A stretch of 32,316 bases of DNA from the IMG/VR virus record IMGVR_UViG_3300025732_000163, positions 1-32,316 of that record; one strand, 5' to 3'. Each line of letters starts with the position of its first letter. Within the stretch, counting starts at the first letter, position 1. The position numbers and the translations under genes are program-made. Shown piece after piece: positions 15,777-21,542 of the stretch. The DNA is from a virus. The notes under the pieces are model-generated. The model had not been told where the DNA came from. It ran no database searches and was given only the letters and a program-made list of their open reading frames with translations.

Positions 15777-15869
15777 CTAATCTTTATCAAATATTAACTT
15801 CATTATATACACACCTATACATACGATAGATACAATAAACAAACCTATTACAATTAGTTTTATAACCAT
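15777..15869 (-). CDS. 30-aa single-pass membrane peptide
   Basis: MVIKLIVIGLFIVSIVCIGV followed by YIMKLIFDKD: one transmembrane helix with a short charged tail. The ATG overlaps the end of the upstream 72-aa gene (ATGGTTATAA) by 10 bp. The small size lowers confidence, but the coupling and the similar 32-aa peptide at 18120-18218 argue for reality. Confidence 0.45.
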   Translation of the reverse strand: MVIKLIVIGLFIVSIVCIGVYIMKLIFDKD

Positions 15870-16078
15870 ATATTTATTTCATACCCAAACATAATACCTG
15901 TTATAAGAATACAAATCAGATTACACTTTCTAACTATTTCTACCTTTTTATAAGTAGTTCCTATAATACCTCTTAATTTTATAGAAGAATCGTAAGTCTT
16001 AATAAAATCTATTAGACTATGTAATAAAAAATGTGTTGCTATCTGGAATATCAGCAGTATTGAAATAAGTATTATCAT
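15860..16078 (-). CDS. Small membrane protein next to repressor
   Basis: 72 aa with an N-terminal helix (MIILISILLIFQIATHFLLH), a polar middle (KTYDSSIKLRGIIGTTYKKVE) and a second helix (NLICILITGIMFGYEINIWL). The start overlaps the stop of the XRE repressor gene (ATGATAA), so the two are co-translated. A superinfection or sensing role linked to the repressor is possible but speculative. Confidence 0.6.
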   Translation of the reverse strand: MIILISILLIFQIATHFLLHSLIDFIKTYDSSIKLRGIIGTTYKKVEIVRKCNLICILITGIMFGYEINIWL

Positions 16079-16440
16079 AATTCTATTTTATTTAGTTTAA
16101 TTATAAGACTATTTATAATATCTTTTATTTCTTTATCTTTTATAGTGTGTATACCTTTTGTTATTTCAAGATCAATACGAGATAGATTATCCTGTTTTAT
16201 CTCGTTATTTCCCGTATCAATAAAATCTGCTAACGTTTTATTTAAAATTTTAGTTAGTAAAACAAGTTTACCTACAGAAATATTATTAACTCCGTTTTCA
16301 TACTTTGCTAATTGCTGATGAGTAATATCAATTTTTTTAGCTAAAGCATCTCTTGATAAACCTTTTTCATATCTGTAAATTTTTATTTTATTACCGATAG
16401 CAGTATTTATATCTTTTACTTCCATATTTTTTCTTGGCAT
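16075..16440 (-). CDS. XRE-family (Cro/cI-type) HTH regulator
   Basis: 121 aa. The HTH_3 domain covers about residues 12-68: GNKIKIYRYEKGLSRDALAK, then KIDITHQQLAKYENGVNNIS and LVLLTKILNKTLADFID, with the classic helix 2/helix 3 pattern. The C-terminal 45 residues form a helical segment and there is no peptidase domain, so this is a short repressor and not a full CI/LexA-type one. A palindromic GTATAC motif in the promoters at 17810, 23867 and 25634 is a candidate operator for it. The ATG at 16440 has no clear SD; an internal Met6 is an alternative. Confidence 0.85.
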   Translation of the reverse strand: MPRKNMEVKDINTAIGNKIKIYRYEKGLSRDALAKKIDITHQQLAKYENGVNNISVGKLVLLTKILNKTLADFIDTGNNEIKQDNLSRIDLEITKGIHTIKDKEIKDIINSLIIKLNKIEL

Positions 16441-16444
16441 ATTT

Positions 16445-16732
16445 TTAATTAATATTTATTTTTCTTATACACTCTTTTCCGGCCAGTTTTACATCATTAA
16501 ATCCTTTTATCATCTTTTTCATTGTCTCATTTAAAGTATTTAATGTATCTAATTTCTCGCCAAGAGTTTTACTGTTTTCATCACCTAAATCATTTATAAC
16601 GATAGCTAGAGTCTGACATAAAAAGTATATACAATCAGGAGTAGATAGGTTATTTACTTCTATTTTAGAATCCAGGTTTTCTTTCTTTGTTAATATGGTA
16701 ATAGAACCATCATGTTTAAAATTATTTCTCAT
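16445..16732 (-). CDS. Hypothetical protein, 95 aa
   Basis: 95 aa from the ATG at 16732; a start 18 bp upstream is also in frame but lacks an SD, whereas AAAAAGG is well placed for this one. Starts MRNNFKHDGSITILTKKENL and has a helical middle (ETMKKMIKGFNDVKLAGKE) with Cys residues at CIYFLCQTL and KECIRK. Overlaps the upstream zinc-ribbon gene by 11 bp and lies 5 bp before the repressor gene. Function unknown. Confidence 0.6.
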   Translation of the reverse strand: MRNNFKHDGSITILTKKENLDSKIEVNNLSTPDCIYFLCQTLAIVINDLGDENSKTLGEKLDTLNTLNETMKKMIKGFNDVKLAGKECIRKININ

Positions 16733-16901
16733 AATTAATACCTTTTTCATCCAGACATTTAATACAAATAGGTGAATAGTATTTACTGCTTCCTATCGTA
16801 ACAACTATTTTATCAAATATCGGTAATGGTTTACTGCAAGAGTTGCACATATTATCCATATCATAAATTTGACGATCCAATTCTATTGCTTGTGTTTTCA
16901 T
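16722..16901 (-). CDS. Zinc-ribbon protein, 59 aa
   Basis: CNSC at residues 19-22 and CIKC at 46-49 form a two-pair zinc ribbon separated by 23 residues. Short basic and acidic segments flank it. It resembles the other ribbon miniproteins of this phage (8191-8322, 19857-19982, 19986-20099) in architecture, not in sequence. The start ATG is preceded by AAGGTAAAAATTT. Confidence 0.6.
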   Translation of the reverse strand: MKTQAIELDRQIYDMDNMCNSCSKPLPIFDKIVVTIGSSKYYSPICIKCLDEKGINYEK

Positions 16902-16912
16902 AAATTTTTACC

Positions 16913-17185
16913 TTATATAAGTTTATCTATAATCTTATCCGCATTTACAATTATTTCCCCGTTATACTCAATTACAACTCTATCAAACATATTAGAGTTT
17001 TTAAGTAAGTTATGAAGTAACTGGCTATCTAGAAAATATACAAGATCAACTAATGTACTAAAAGTAGTAGTATAATCTCCTGTTTTAAATTGGTTTTCTA
17101 CTAGAGATAGTTTATATAGCTTTGGGTATGTTGTATCCGGGTTATTTGTTTTTAATACAATTTCAAGTATTTTATTAGTTAACAT
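16913..17185 (-). CDS. Hypothetical protein, 90 aa
   Basis: 90 aa, alpha/beta: TNKILEIVLKTNNPDTTYP, then LVDLVYFLDSQLLHNLLKN and VVIEYNGEIIVNADKIIDKL. AGAGGTAAAT precedes the ATG. The 36-bp spacer upstream contains the GTTGTGTTGTGTG tract found in other leaders of this block. Family not recognised. Confidence 0.65.
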   Translation of the reverse strand: MLTNKILEIVLKTNNPDTTYPKLYKLSLVENQFKTGDYTTTFSTLVDLVYFLDSQLLHNLLKNSNMFDRVVIEYNGEIIVNADKIIDKLI

Positions 17186-17221
17186 ATTTACCTCTTTAGT
17201 TATGTTGTGTTGTGTGTTTAA

Positions 17222-17725
17222 TTATTTACTATCTAGATGCATGCCGTCTTCATATATTCCTGTTATATGGGATTTAATCCTATAAAATCCAAAACGTCCT
17301 GCAACGACTATAATTCTTTTCTTAGAATTTTGATCTACATAAATGTAATAGTGTATACTATCTCTTATATACATTGTGTTTAATGTAGGAATAAAAGGAT
17401 TATAAACATTTTTAGCTTTTATTTCCAAATCATTGAAGAGCTTGGTAACTGATTCAAGAATAAATAAACTGTCCCAATACTCTTGTTGACCCATACATTC
17501 TGATTTTTCTATTAACCCTGTGTATCCAATAGTAGGATGAGTAGCAATAAACTCGTTTTTGTTTCCTTCAAATTCACTTCCATAATCAGATTCTTTTACA
17601 ATCATTTTCATTAAATACGGGCATTGTTCTTTAAAATAAGTGTTCAATACATTTTTAAAATCCATGTAATTGTCGTTTATATTAAATAATCTGTTTTTGT
17701 GTTCTATAATTGATTCTTCATCCAT
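17222..17725 (-). CDS. Hypothetical protein, 167 aa
   Basis: 167 aa, first gene after a good sigma70-type promoter. It has an acidic N-terminal helical half and a beta-rich C-terminal half (MYIRDSIHYYIYVDQNSKKR, IIVVAGRFGFYRIKSHITG). No catalytic motif, signal peptide or membrane segment is visible. It heads the operon that includes the zinc-ribbon gene and the XRE repressor. Confidence 0.7.
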   Translation of the reverse strand: MDEESIIEHKNRLFNINDNYMDFKNVLNTYFKEQCPYLMKMIVKESDYGSEFEGNKNEFIATHPTIGYTGLIEKSECMGQQEYWDSLFILESVTKLFNDLEIKAKNVYNPFIPTLNTMYIRDSIHYYIYVDQNSKKRIIVVAGRFGFYRIKSHITGIYEDGMHLDSK

Positions 17726-17764
17726 TTTTATATTCTATTTAGTTATATTATATTATGTGTTTAT

Positions 17765-17815
17765 ATCTTACAAGTTACAATTATATTTGTCAACATTAAA
17801 TTTATAATTGTATAC
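17765..17815 (-). promoter_or_regulatory. Leftward sigma70-type promoter with GTATAC operator
   Basis: On the minus strand, TTGACA (17788-17793), a 17-bp spacer and TAAGAT (17765-17770) are followed by the 167-aa gene at 17725. Upstream of the -35 box lies TGTATACAA (GTATAC at 17810-17815). The arrangement TGTATACAA, TATA, TTTAATGTTGACA matches the other leftward promoter at 23822-23872 base by base at most positions, pointing to a shared regulator. Confidence 0.65.
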
Positions 17816-17825
17816 ATAAATATTT

Positions 17826-18107
17826 TTAATTTTTTAAATATATTATATTTACTATAGTAGAAAAACAATCAAGTTTTACTATGTCTAGTTTATCTTTAAA
17901 AGTATAACCATCTATTTCCTGTAACTTATTTTTCAATTGTTTTAGAAATAATTTCTTCTGCATTTCCTTAACCACTTTTTTATCGTGTACTATACTTGAA
18001 AACCTATAAGATAGTTTACCGCTATCAATAAAAGTATTGAATATTTTATAGTTAATAGAATCTATAAAAACATTTTTGTAATCTTCTATGTATTCCTCTT
18101 CTGTCAT
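17826..18107 (-). CDS. Hypothetical protein, 93 aa
   Basis: 93 aa, acidic N-terminus (MTEEEYIEDYKNVFIDSINY), mixed helical middle (KVVKEMQKKLFLKQLKNKL) and a C-terminal KLDCFSTIVNIIYLKN. AGAGGAAATAAA precedes the ATG. It lies between the promoter at 17765-17815 and the 32-aa peptide gene upstream. Family not recognised. Confidence 0.6.
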   Translation of the reverse strand: MTEEEYIEDYKNVFIDSINYKIFNTFIDSGKLSYRFSSIVHDKKVVKEMQKKLFLKQLKNKLQEIDGYTFKDKLDIVKLDCFSTIVNIIYLKN

Positions 18108-18119
18108 TTTATTTCCTCT

Positions 18120-18218
18120 TTAATCCTTAAAATTATAATAAAAAATTACTCCTAGTCCGAGTATTCCAATAATTAATATTATTTTATGTACTAATAAAAT
18201 CAATTCAATATCACTCAT
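18120..18218 (-). CDS. 32-aa single-pass membrane peptide
   Basis: MSDIELILLVHKIILIIGIL, then GLGVIFYYNFKD: one Leu/Ile/Gly transmembrane helix with a short tail. AGGATTAAATAAA before the ATG is the end of the upstream gene and includes a weak SD. Similar in architecture to the 30-aa peptide at 15777-15869. Confidence 0.45.
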   Translation of the reverse strand: MSDIELILLVHKIILIIGILGLGVIFYYNFKD

Positions 18219-18223
18219 TTTAT

Positions 18224-18496
18224 TTAATCCTCATCATAAAATTTTAAATATTTTAATTCTTCCTCTGTAAAATCCCATTTAGATAAAGGGAAATCGATAT
18301 ATACGTAACTATCAGCAGATCTATTACCTCTACAAGCTCTTACATCCTTTTTTAAACTATGAATATATCTATATAAAAAACCTAAAGAATCTTTCCCTGA
18401 TTCTACTATAATTTCCTGTTTTAATCCTTCCAAGTCATTAACTAGTTGTACAATTAATTTATCTCTTAGTTCTTCTGTTCTTTCTTTACTTATCAT
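18224..18496 (-). CDS. Hypothetical protein, 90 aa
   Basis: 90 aa from the ATG at 18496; an in-frame ATG 15 bp upstream lacks an SD, whereas GGAG lies 11 bp before this one. Starts MISKERTEELRDKLIVQLVN, has a helical core (GLKQEIIVESGKDS) and ends with SKWDFTEEELKYLKFYDED. Overlaps the upstream gene by 11 bp. Function unknown. Confidence 0.6.
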   Translation of the reverse strand: MISKERTEELRDKLIVQLVNDLEGLKQEIIVESGKDSLGFLYRYIHSLKKDVRACRGNRSADSYVYIDFPLSKWDFTEEELKYLKFYDED

Positions 18497-18734
18497 CACT
18501 TTTATCTCCATTAGCTAATTTATGTGAAAGGAAATTATCTATGTTAACTATATTACTTATGTTTCCAATTGGACTTCCAAATTCTACTAAATCAAATTTT
18601 TCAGCAAACTTATTCCAAAATGCTTTACTTATCTTTTTCCTTTCTTTTTTGTATCTTTTAAACGCTTCTTTACTTGATAAAGGTGTATCAAATTCAATAT
18701 TGTTAATTTTTACAAATTTTATTTCCTTATTCAT
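18486..18734 (-). CDS. Hypothetical protein, 82 aa
   Basis: 82 aa with a Lys/Arg-rich middle (KEAFKRYKKERKKISKAFWN) and a C-terminus containing NIVNIDNFLSHKLANGDKSD. Its ATG overlaps the stop of the Tad2-like gene as ATGA, with the SD (GGGAGG) encoded by that gene's WEVVE tail. Basic stretch could bind nucleic acid. Unknown family. Confidence 0.6.
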   Translation of the reverse strand: MNKEIKFVKINNIEFDTPLSSKEAFKRYKKERKKISKAFWNKFAEKFDLVEFGSPIGNISNIVNIDNFLSHKLANGDKSDDK

Positions 18735-18979
18735 TCCACTACCTCCCAGTCATTTGCTAAAATATCGTCATCTAAAAAAATCATTTTAAAACCCTCTGGA
18801 GTATGTATTTCTATCGCAGAACCTTTTGGATTTTCTACCCACTGACCTTTTTCAATTTCCTCTATTATGTAGATGGGTCTGTCATGTTTTATTCCATATG
18901 TTTTTTCTATAAGTCTATGACTTTTTCTGCTTATAGTTTTACCTAATTTTAAATTTTGTATCGCTTCAATAATGTTCAT
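18731..18979 (-). CDS. DUF2829/Tad2-like protein, candidate anti-Thoeris sponge
   Basis: 82 aa. The N-terminus MNIIEAIQNLKLGKTISRKS and the C-terminus DDDILANDWEVVE fit the pattern of DUF2829 phage proteins: a start like MNFxEAIxxLKxGKxVxRxxW and an end like DLLAxDWEVVE. Members named Tad2 bind the Thoeris signal molecule gcADPR. The middle (IYIIEEIEKGQWVENP, IEIHTPEGFKMI) is compatible with the small beta-rich fold. Note the W of the usual RKxW motif is absent: here RKSHRL. The family call is moderate, since DWEVVE endings also recur here for RBS reasons. A copy of its first 52 codons sits inside the ejection gene at 11861-12030. Confidence 0.55.
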   Translation of the reverse strand: MNIIEAIQNLKLGKTISRKSHRLIEKTYGIKHDRPIYIIEEIEKGQWVENPKGSAIEIHTPEGFKMIFLDDDILANDWEVVE

Positions 18980-19118
18980 TTTCTTTTCTTTCTTCGTTAT
19001 ATTTTTCTAATAACAACCTATATAATTTTTGGTCTGTTTGATAATATTTAATATTAGACATAAGATGAGTATACAATAAATCATACGCTTTATTTTTCGT
19101 TTCTTTTGTGTTGTTCAT
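18966..19118 (-). CDS. Small charged protein, 50 aa
   Basis: 50 aa, polar and helical: MNNTKETKNKAYDLLYTHLM, then YYQTDQKLYRLLLEKYNEER. Its 3' end overlaps the start of the Tad2-like gene by 14 bp. The TKETxNKA start also occurs in the 91-aa protein at 19321-19596 (MSDTKETENKALTIF), suggesting a shared N-terminal module. It starts within the broken DUF2829-like gene's stop (ATGA). Confidence 0.55.
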   Translation of the reverse strand: MNNTKETKNKAYDLLYTHLMSNIKYYQTDQKLYRLLLEKYNEERKENEHY

Positions 19119-19324
19119 TCCACTATCTCTCAATCGTCTGCTAATATTTCATCTTCTAACGTATAATATTCTTCACCACAAATTCTTTTTTTTAATAATT
19201 CTTTGGCGTATCCTAGATTATGTTGCTTATTATCATAATCAACTAACTGATTTTTCCCCTGCACATACCATTCGCCTATTTCGTATCAAATAAAATCTAC
19301 TTGTTGTTTTGTAAATTCTCTCAT
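19115..19324 (-). pseudogene. Broken gene with two in-frame TGA codons at likely Trp positions
   Basis: From ATG 19324 (overlapping the stop of the 91-aa gene as ATGA) the frame stays open to 19115 apart from TGA at 19286-19288 and 19130-19132. The residues around them read QVDFI*YEIGEWYVQGKNQL and EDEILADD*EIVE. By analogy with DILANDWEVVE in the neighbouring Tad2-like protein, the second TGA replaces TGG (Trp). The first also looks like a former TGG. No SD defect or frameshift is seen. Most likely a gene decayed by two G-to-A changes; reading through TGA would restore a 69-aa protein of unknown family. Confidence 0.6.
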
Positions 19325-19596
19325 TTTACTTCCTCCCAAATTACTTTATCTGTTTCTAAATCAAAAACTATTCTTTCCGTATAATTATAAATTTTTAATA
19401 ACTTATTAAATTCATAACTATTAATAAATTCCATGACCTCTTCTCTAGTATTAAAATATTTGTTGTAGTGATCAACTCCCATTTCATCAAAAAAACATAA
19501 TTCAAACTTAGGTTTTACTGTATCATTAATATTTCTTTTTTCTATTTCTTTAAATATTGTTAATGCTTTATTTTCAGTTTCTTTTGTATCACTCAT
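19321..19596 (-). CDS. Hypothetical protein, 91 aa
   Basis: 91 aa: helical N-terminus (TKETENKALTIFKEIEKRNI) and beta C-terminus (TERIVFDLETDKVIWEEVK). The end is related to the 92-aa protein at 20873-21151 (DDRIIVVNLETDEIVFDTDR), so the two may be diverged paralogues. Its last codons, TGGGAGGAAGTAAAATGA, also supply the SD and overlapping start of the next gene. AGGTATATAAA precedes its own ATG within a 32-bp repeat. Function unknown. Confidence 0.65.
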   Translation of the reverse strand: MSDTKETENKALTIFKEIEKRNINDTVKPKFELCFFDEMGVDHYNKYFNTREEVMEFINSYEFNKLLKIYNYTERIVFDLETDKVIWEEVK

Positions 19597-19618
19597 TTTA
19601 TATACCTATTTTTTATTA
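19587..19618 (-). repeat. 32-bp direct repeat, copy 1 (gene start and RBS)
   Basis: Identical over 32 bases to 19828-19859. It covers the first codons (MSD) and the AGGTATATAAA leader of the 91-aa gene. The second copy does the same for the 73-aa gene. The repeat therefore marks exchangeable translation-initiation regions. Confidence 0.9.
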
Positions 19619-19837
19619 TTTCCAAAACCAGTCTAAATATTCATCATCCATTTTTGATTCTAACTCCCAATGTTCTATATAATCACGTATAGGTAATAAC
19701 CTACGTTTTCTTAACTCATAAGAAATTCTATGATCTATAGGTAAATTAAATTTTTTATAACAATTCATTAGATGATTATTACTCATTTCAGAAATTTTTA
19801 ATCTTTTTCCATCTTTAGTTATCCATATATCACTCAT
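19616..19837 (-). CDS. Hypothetical phage protein, 73 aa
   Basis: 73 aa: MSDIWITKDGKRLKISEMSN with HLMNCYKKFNLP, then RISYELRKRRLLPIRDYIEH and an acidic, aromatic end DEYLDWFWK. The 'WTTKDG' type N-terminus occurs in small phage proteins whose function I do not know. AGGTATATAAA precedes the ATG (repeat copy 2). Confidence 0.65.
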   Translation of the reverse strand: MSDIWITKDGKRLKISEMSNNHLMNCYKKFNLPIDHRISYELRKRRLLPIRDYIEHWELESKMDDEYLDWFWK

Positions 19838-19859
19838 TTTATATACCTATTTTTTATTA
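19828..19859 (-). repeat. 32-bp direct repeat, copy 2 (gene start and RBS)
   Basis: Second exact copy of the 32-bp repeat, 241 bp from the first. It spans the start of the 73-aa gene and the stop codon of the zinc-ribbon gene upstream. Confidence 0.9.
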
Positions 19860-19982
19860 ATAATCTTTATATATTTCTTCATAACCGCATTCACATACGT
19901 AAGAATAAATATCTAAATCTACCTCTTGGAATTGTTTTACAGAATAATCTTTACCGCAATTCTCACAAAAATATATTTTCAT
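19857..19982 (-). CDS. Zinc-ribbon miniprotein, 41 aa
   Basis: MKIYFCENCGKDYSVKQF with CxxC at residues 6-9, and YVCECGYEEIYKDY with CxC at 30-32. The two pairs are 20 residues apart, a minimal zinc ribbon. It is similar to the adjacent 37-aa ribbon (CAECGKEYDPDD, YFCECGYENVWV), so the pair looks like a tandem duplication. Between the stop of the upstream ribbon and its ATG there are only 3 bp. Confidence 0.6.
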   Translation of the reverse strand: MKIYFCENCGKDYSVKQFQEVDLDIYSYVCECGYEEIYKDY

Positions 19983-19985
19983 TTT

Positions 19986-20099
19986 CTATACCCATACATT
20001 TTCATAACCACATTCACAGAAATAAATTTCTTTATCCCCTATGTCTATTAAATCATCAGGATCGTACTCCTTACCGCATTCAGCACATTCTATTGTCAT
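19986..20099 (-). CDS. Zinc-ribbon miniprotein, 37 aa
   Basis: MTIECAECGKEYDPDDLIDI then GDKEIYFCECGYENVWV: CxxC (5-8) and CxC (28-30). Paralogue of the neighbouring 41-aa ribbon. The ATG overlaps the stop of the 78-aa gene (ATGA), whose tail WEVAK encodes the GGGAGG SD in TGGGAGGTAGCAAAATGA. Confidence 0.6.
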   Translation of the reverse strand: MTIECAECGKEYDPDDLIDIGDKEIYFCECGYENVWV

Positions 20100-20332
20100 T
20101 TTGCTACCTCCCAATCTTTACAACAATAAGGTTTATAACTAGTAGTACAAACAGGTTTTAAATGTTTTTTACACCATATATGAAGTGGTCTTATGTATTC
20201 TACATATACTCCTTTATTTTCTTCTCTTACTATTCTATTTGATATATCTATATGAACATGATTAGAACTCTCGCTAATTATATTGTTCTCTTCTATTAAA
20301 AATATACCATTTTCATTTTTAACTGTTATCAT
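20096..20332 (-). CDS. Cys-rich small protein, 78 aa
   Basis: 78 aa: ITVKNENGIFLIEENNIISE, a middle beta region, then a Cys/His cluster HIWCKKHLKPVCTTSYKPYC with a further Cys (CCKDWEVAK). Cys and His spacing could bind zinc but does not match a known ribbon. The WEVAK end doubles as SD for the ribbon gene. AGGTATTGGA lies before its own ATG. Confidence 0.6.
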   Translation of the reverse strand: MITVKNENGIFLIEENNIISESSNHVHIDISNRIVREENKGVYVEYIRPLHIWCKKHLKPVCTTSYKPYCCKDWEVAK

Positions 20333-20344
20333 TCCAATACCTCC

Positions 20345-20542
20345 TTAATCGTCTCTCTCAGTATCTAAAACACAAAGATAAATCATGAATAAACAAATAA
20401 TAATTTCTATAAATAAAATTATTTTATATATAATACAATTTAAATATATGAAATTAACTACACAACAAAATATACAAGTTAAGAATATTAATATAAAAAT
20501 ATATGGTATTATCTTATTTATAATTTTTCCTATTTTACCCAT
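20345..20542 (-). CDS. Two-pass membrane protein
   Basis: 65 aa with two hydrophobic helices at about residues 13-33 (PYIFILIFLTCIFCCVVNFI) and 38-57 (IYKIILFIEIIICLFMIYLC). It ends in DTERDD, which nearly copies the DTDRDD end of the 92-aa protein at 20873-21151. AGGTAATAGA precedes the ATG. Holin-like topology but no further support. Confidence 0.55.
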   Translation of the reverse strand: MGKIGKIINKIIPYIFILIFLTCIFCCVVNFIYLNCIIYKIILFIEIIICLFMIYLCVLDTERDD

Positions 20543-20553
20543 TCTATTACCTA

Positions 20554-20745
20554 TTAATCTTTTTTACCTAAAAATTTACAAATTTCTTTATTCCAATATT
20601 TCAACAAACCTGTATCATTTAAGTATTGTTCGTCAGAAACATCGATAGAATATTTTTTTAATAAAGCTATATGTAAATCTTCTATATTGTTAAACAACTT
20701 AGCTAATAAGTTTTCTATTTCATTTAATTTTTCTTCTATTTTCAT
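20554..20745 (-). CDS. Small helical protein, 63 aa
   Basis: 63 aa: MKIEEKLNEIENLLAKLFNN is an amphipathic helix, followed by LHIALLKKYSIDVSDEQYLN and a basic end KFLGKKD. Its 5' end overlaps the 46-aa gene by 26 bp. Coiled-coil protein interaction seems likely. Family not recognised. Confidence 0.55.
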   Translation of the reverse strand: MKIEEKLNEIENLLAKLFNNIEDLHIALLKKYSIDVSDEQYLNDTGLLKYWNKEICKFLGKKD

Positions 20746-20860
20746 AATATTTTGTTACTAATACCTTAAGATAATTTATTTTCACTTCTGTTTCATTACT
20801 ACCCCAATTATCCATGATATAATCTACTATCTCATTTTCTAGTTCTTGTGTTTTATCCAT
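20720..20860 (-). CDS. Small protein, 46 aa
   Basis: MDKTQELENEIVDYIMDNWG then SNETEVKINYLKVLVTKYYE and NRRKIK. AAGGAGGATAATAA gives a strong SD before the ATG, which is the main reason to believe in it. Overlaps the next gene by 26 bp in another frame. Unknown function. Confidence 0.55.
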   Translation of the reverse strand: MDKTQELENEIVDYIMDNWGSNETEVKINYLKVLVTKYYENRRKIK

Positions 20861-20872
20861 TTATTATCCTCC

Positions 20873-21151
20873 TTAATCGTCTCTATCTGTATCAAAAACA
20901 ATCTCGTCTGTTTCAAGATTAACAACTATTATTCTGTCATCATCATATTTATCAATATTGTCGTAATGGTCTGATAACAAAAAGAAGTTGAAATCAGTTA
21001 GACTTGTAAATTGTAGCTCGCTATGGATTATATCATCATCCGAAGCATTTTTACCTTTATTAGGTATATGTATGACCCTCATTTCATAATTAGCTTTTTG
21101 ATTACCATAAACTAGGTTTTCTTCTAGTAATAATTGTTTAAATCTGCTCAT
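20873..21151 (-). CDS. Hypothetical protein, 92 aa
   Basis: 92 aa, acidic: MSRFKQLLLEENLVYGNQKA, beta strands (YEMRVIHIPNKGK) and a C-terminal RIIVVNLETDEIVFDTDRDD. Related in its last 20 residues to the 91-aa protein at 19321-19596. Both share the order helix, strand, FxNxxEEV/DFNFF, strand, and may be paralogues. Its ATG shares a base with the stop of the 58-aa gene (TAATG). Confidence 0.6.
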   Translation of the reverse strand: MSRFKQLLLEENLVYGNQKANYEMRVIHIPNKGKNASDDDIIHSELQFTSLTDFNFFLLSDHYDNIDKYDDDRIIVVNLETDEIVFDTDRDD

Positions 21152-21327
21152 TATTTTAACTCTTTTAAGAAGTTGCTAAATACTTTTAATGTTTCTCTTA
21201 ACTGTTCTATATCTTTTATCGCATCATCAATTCTTATTTTAGGAGAAATATTAGCTTCTAAAGACATATACTCAAGTTTTATGAAATATGAAAATCGCTC
21301 TACTAGTCTATGTATTTCTTGTGTCAT
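21151..21327 (-). CDS. Small helical protein, 58 aa
   Basis: MTQEIHRLVERFSYFIKLEY, then EANISPKIRIDDAIKDIEQL and a helical end FSNFLKELK. Ends exactly where the next gene begins (TAATG). No recognisable motif; likely a coiled-coil or adaptor-type protein. Confidence 0.55.
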   Translation of the reverse strand: MTQEIHRLVERFSYFIKLEYMSLEANISPKIRIDDAIKDIEQLRETLKVFSNFLKELK

Positions 21328-21332
21328 ATCAA

Positions 21333-21491
21333 TTACCCGTAAATAAGGTTAATTACGTTATTTTCATTCATAAATTTAGAATAAAAAGCTATCTGATATT
21401 TTTCATACGATATCTTACCTAATCCGTATAATTCTGACGCATGCAAAGGATTCATTCGTTGATATTTCTTATATATTCTTTTCTTTTTCAT
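21333..21491 (-). CDS. Small basic protein, 52 aa
   Basis: MKKKRIYKKYQRMNPLHASE then LYGLGKISYEKYQIAFYSKF and NENNVINLIYG. The strongly basic N-terminus suggests nucleic acid or membrane contact. TAAGGTAAAATAAT precedes the ATG, within a leader that shares a 21-bp identical block (21506-21526) with the leader at 23791-23811. Confidence 0.55.
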   Translation of the reverse strand: MKKKRIYKKYQRMNPLHASELYGLGKISYEKYQIAFYSKFMNENNVINLIYG

Positions 21492-21542
21492 ATTATTTTA
21501 CCTTATTAAATTTAGTTGCGTTTTGTGTGTGTATTAAATCAG

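Noticed and set aside
18541-18789. Plus-strand hydrophobic frame
   Set aside because: Antisense shadow of two coupled minus-strand genes, including the Tad2-like one.
19115-19324. Alternative genetic code with TGA read as Trp
   Set aside because: TGA clearly ends several genes in ATGA overlaps and Trp is encoded by TGG throughout, so at most local suppression or a pseudogene is possible.
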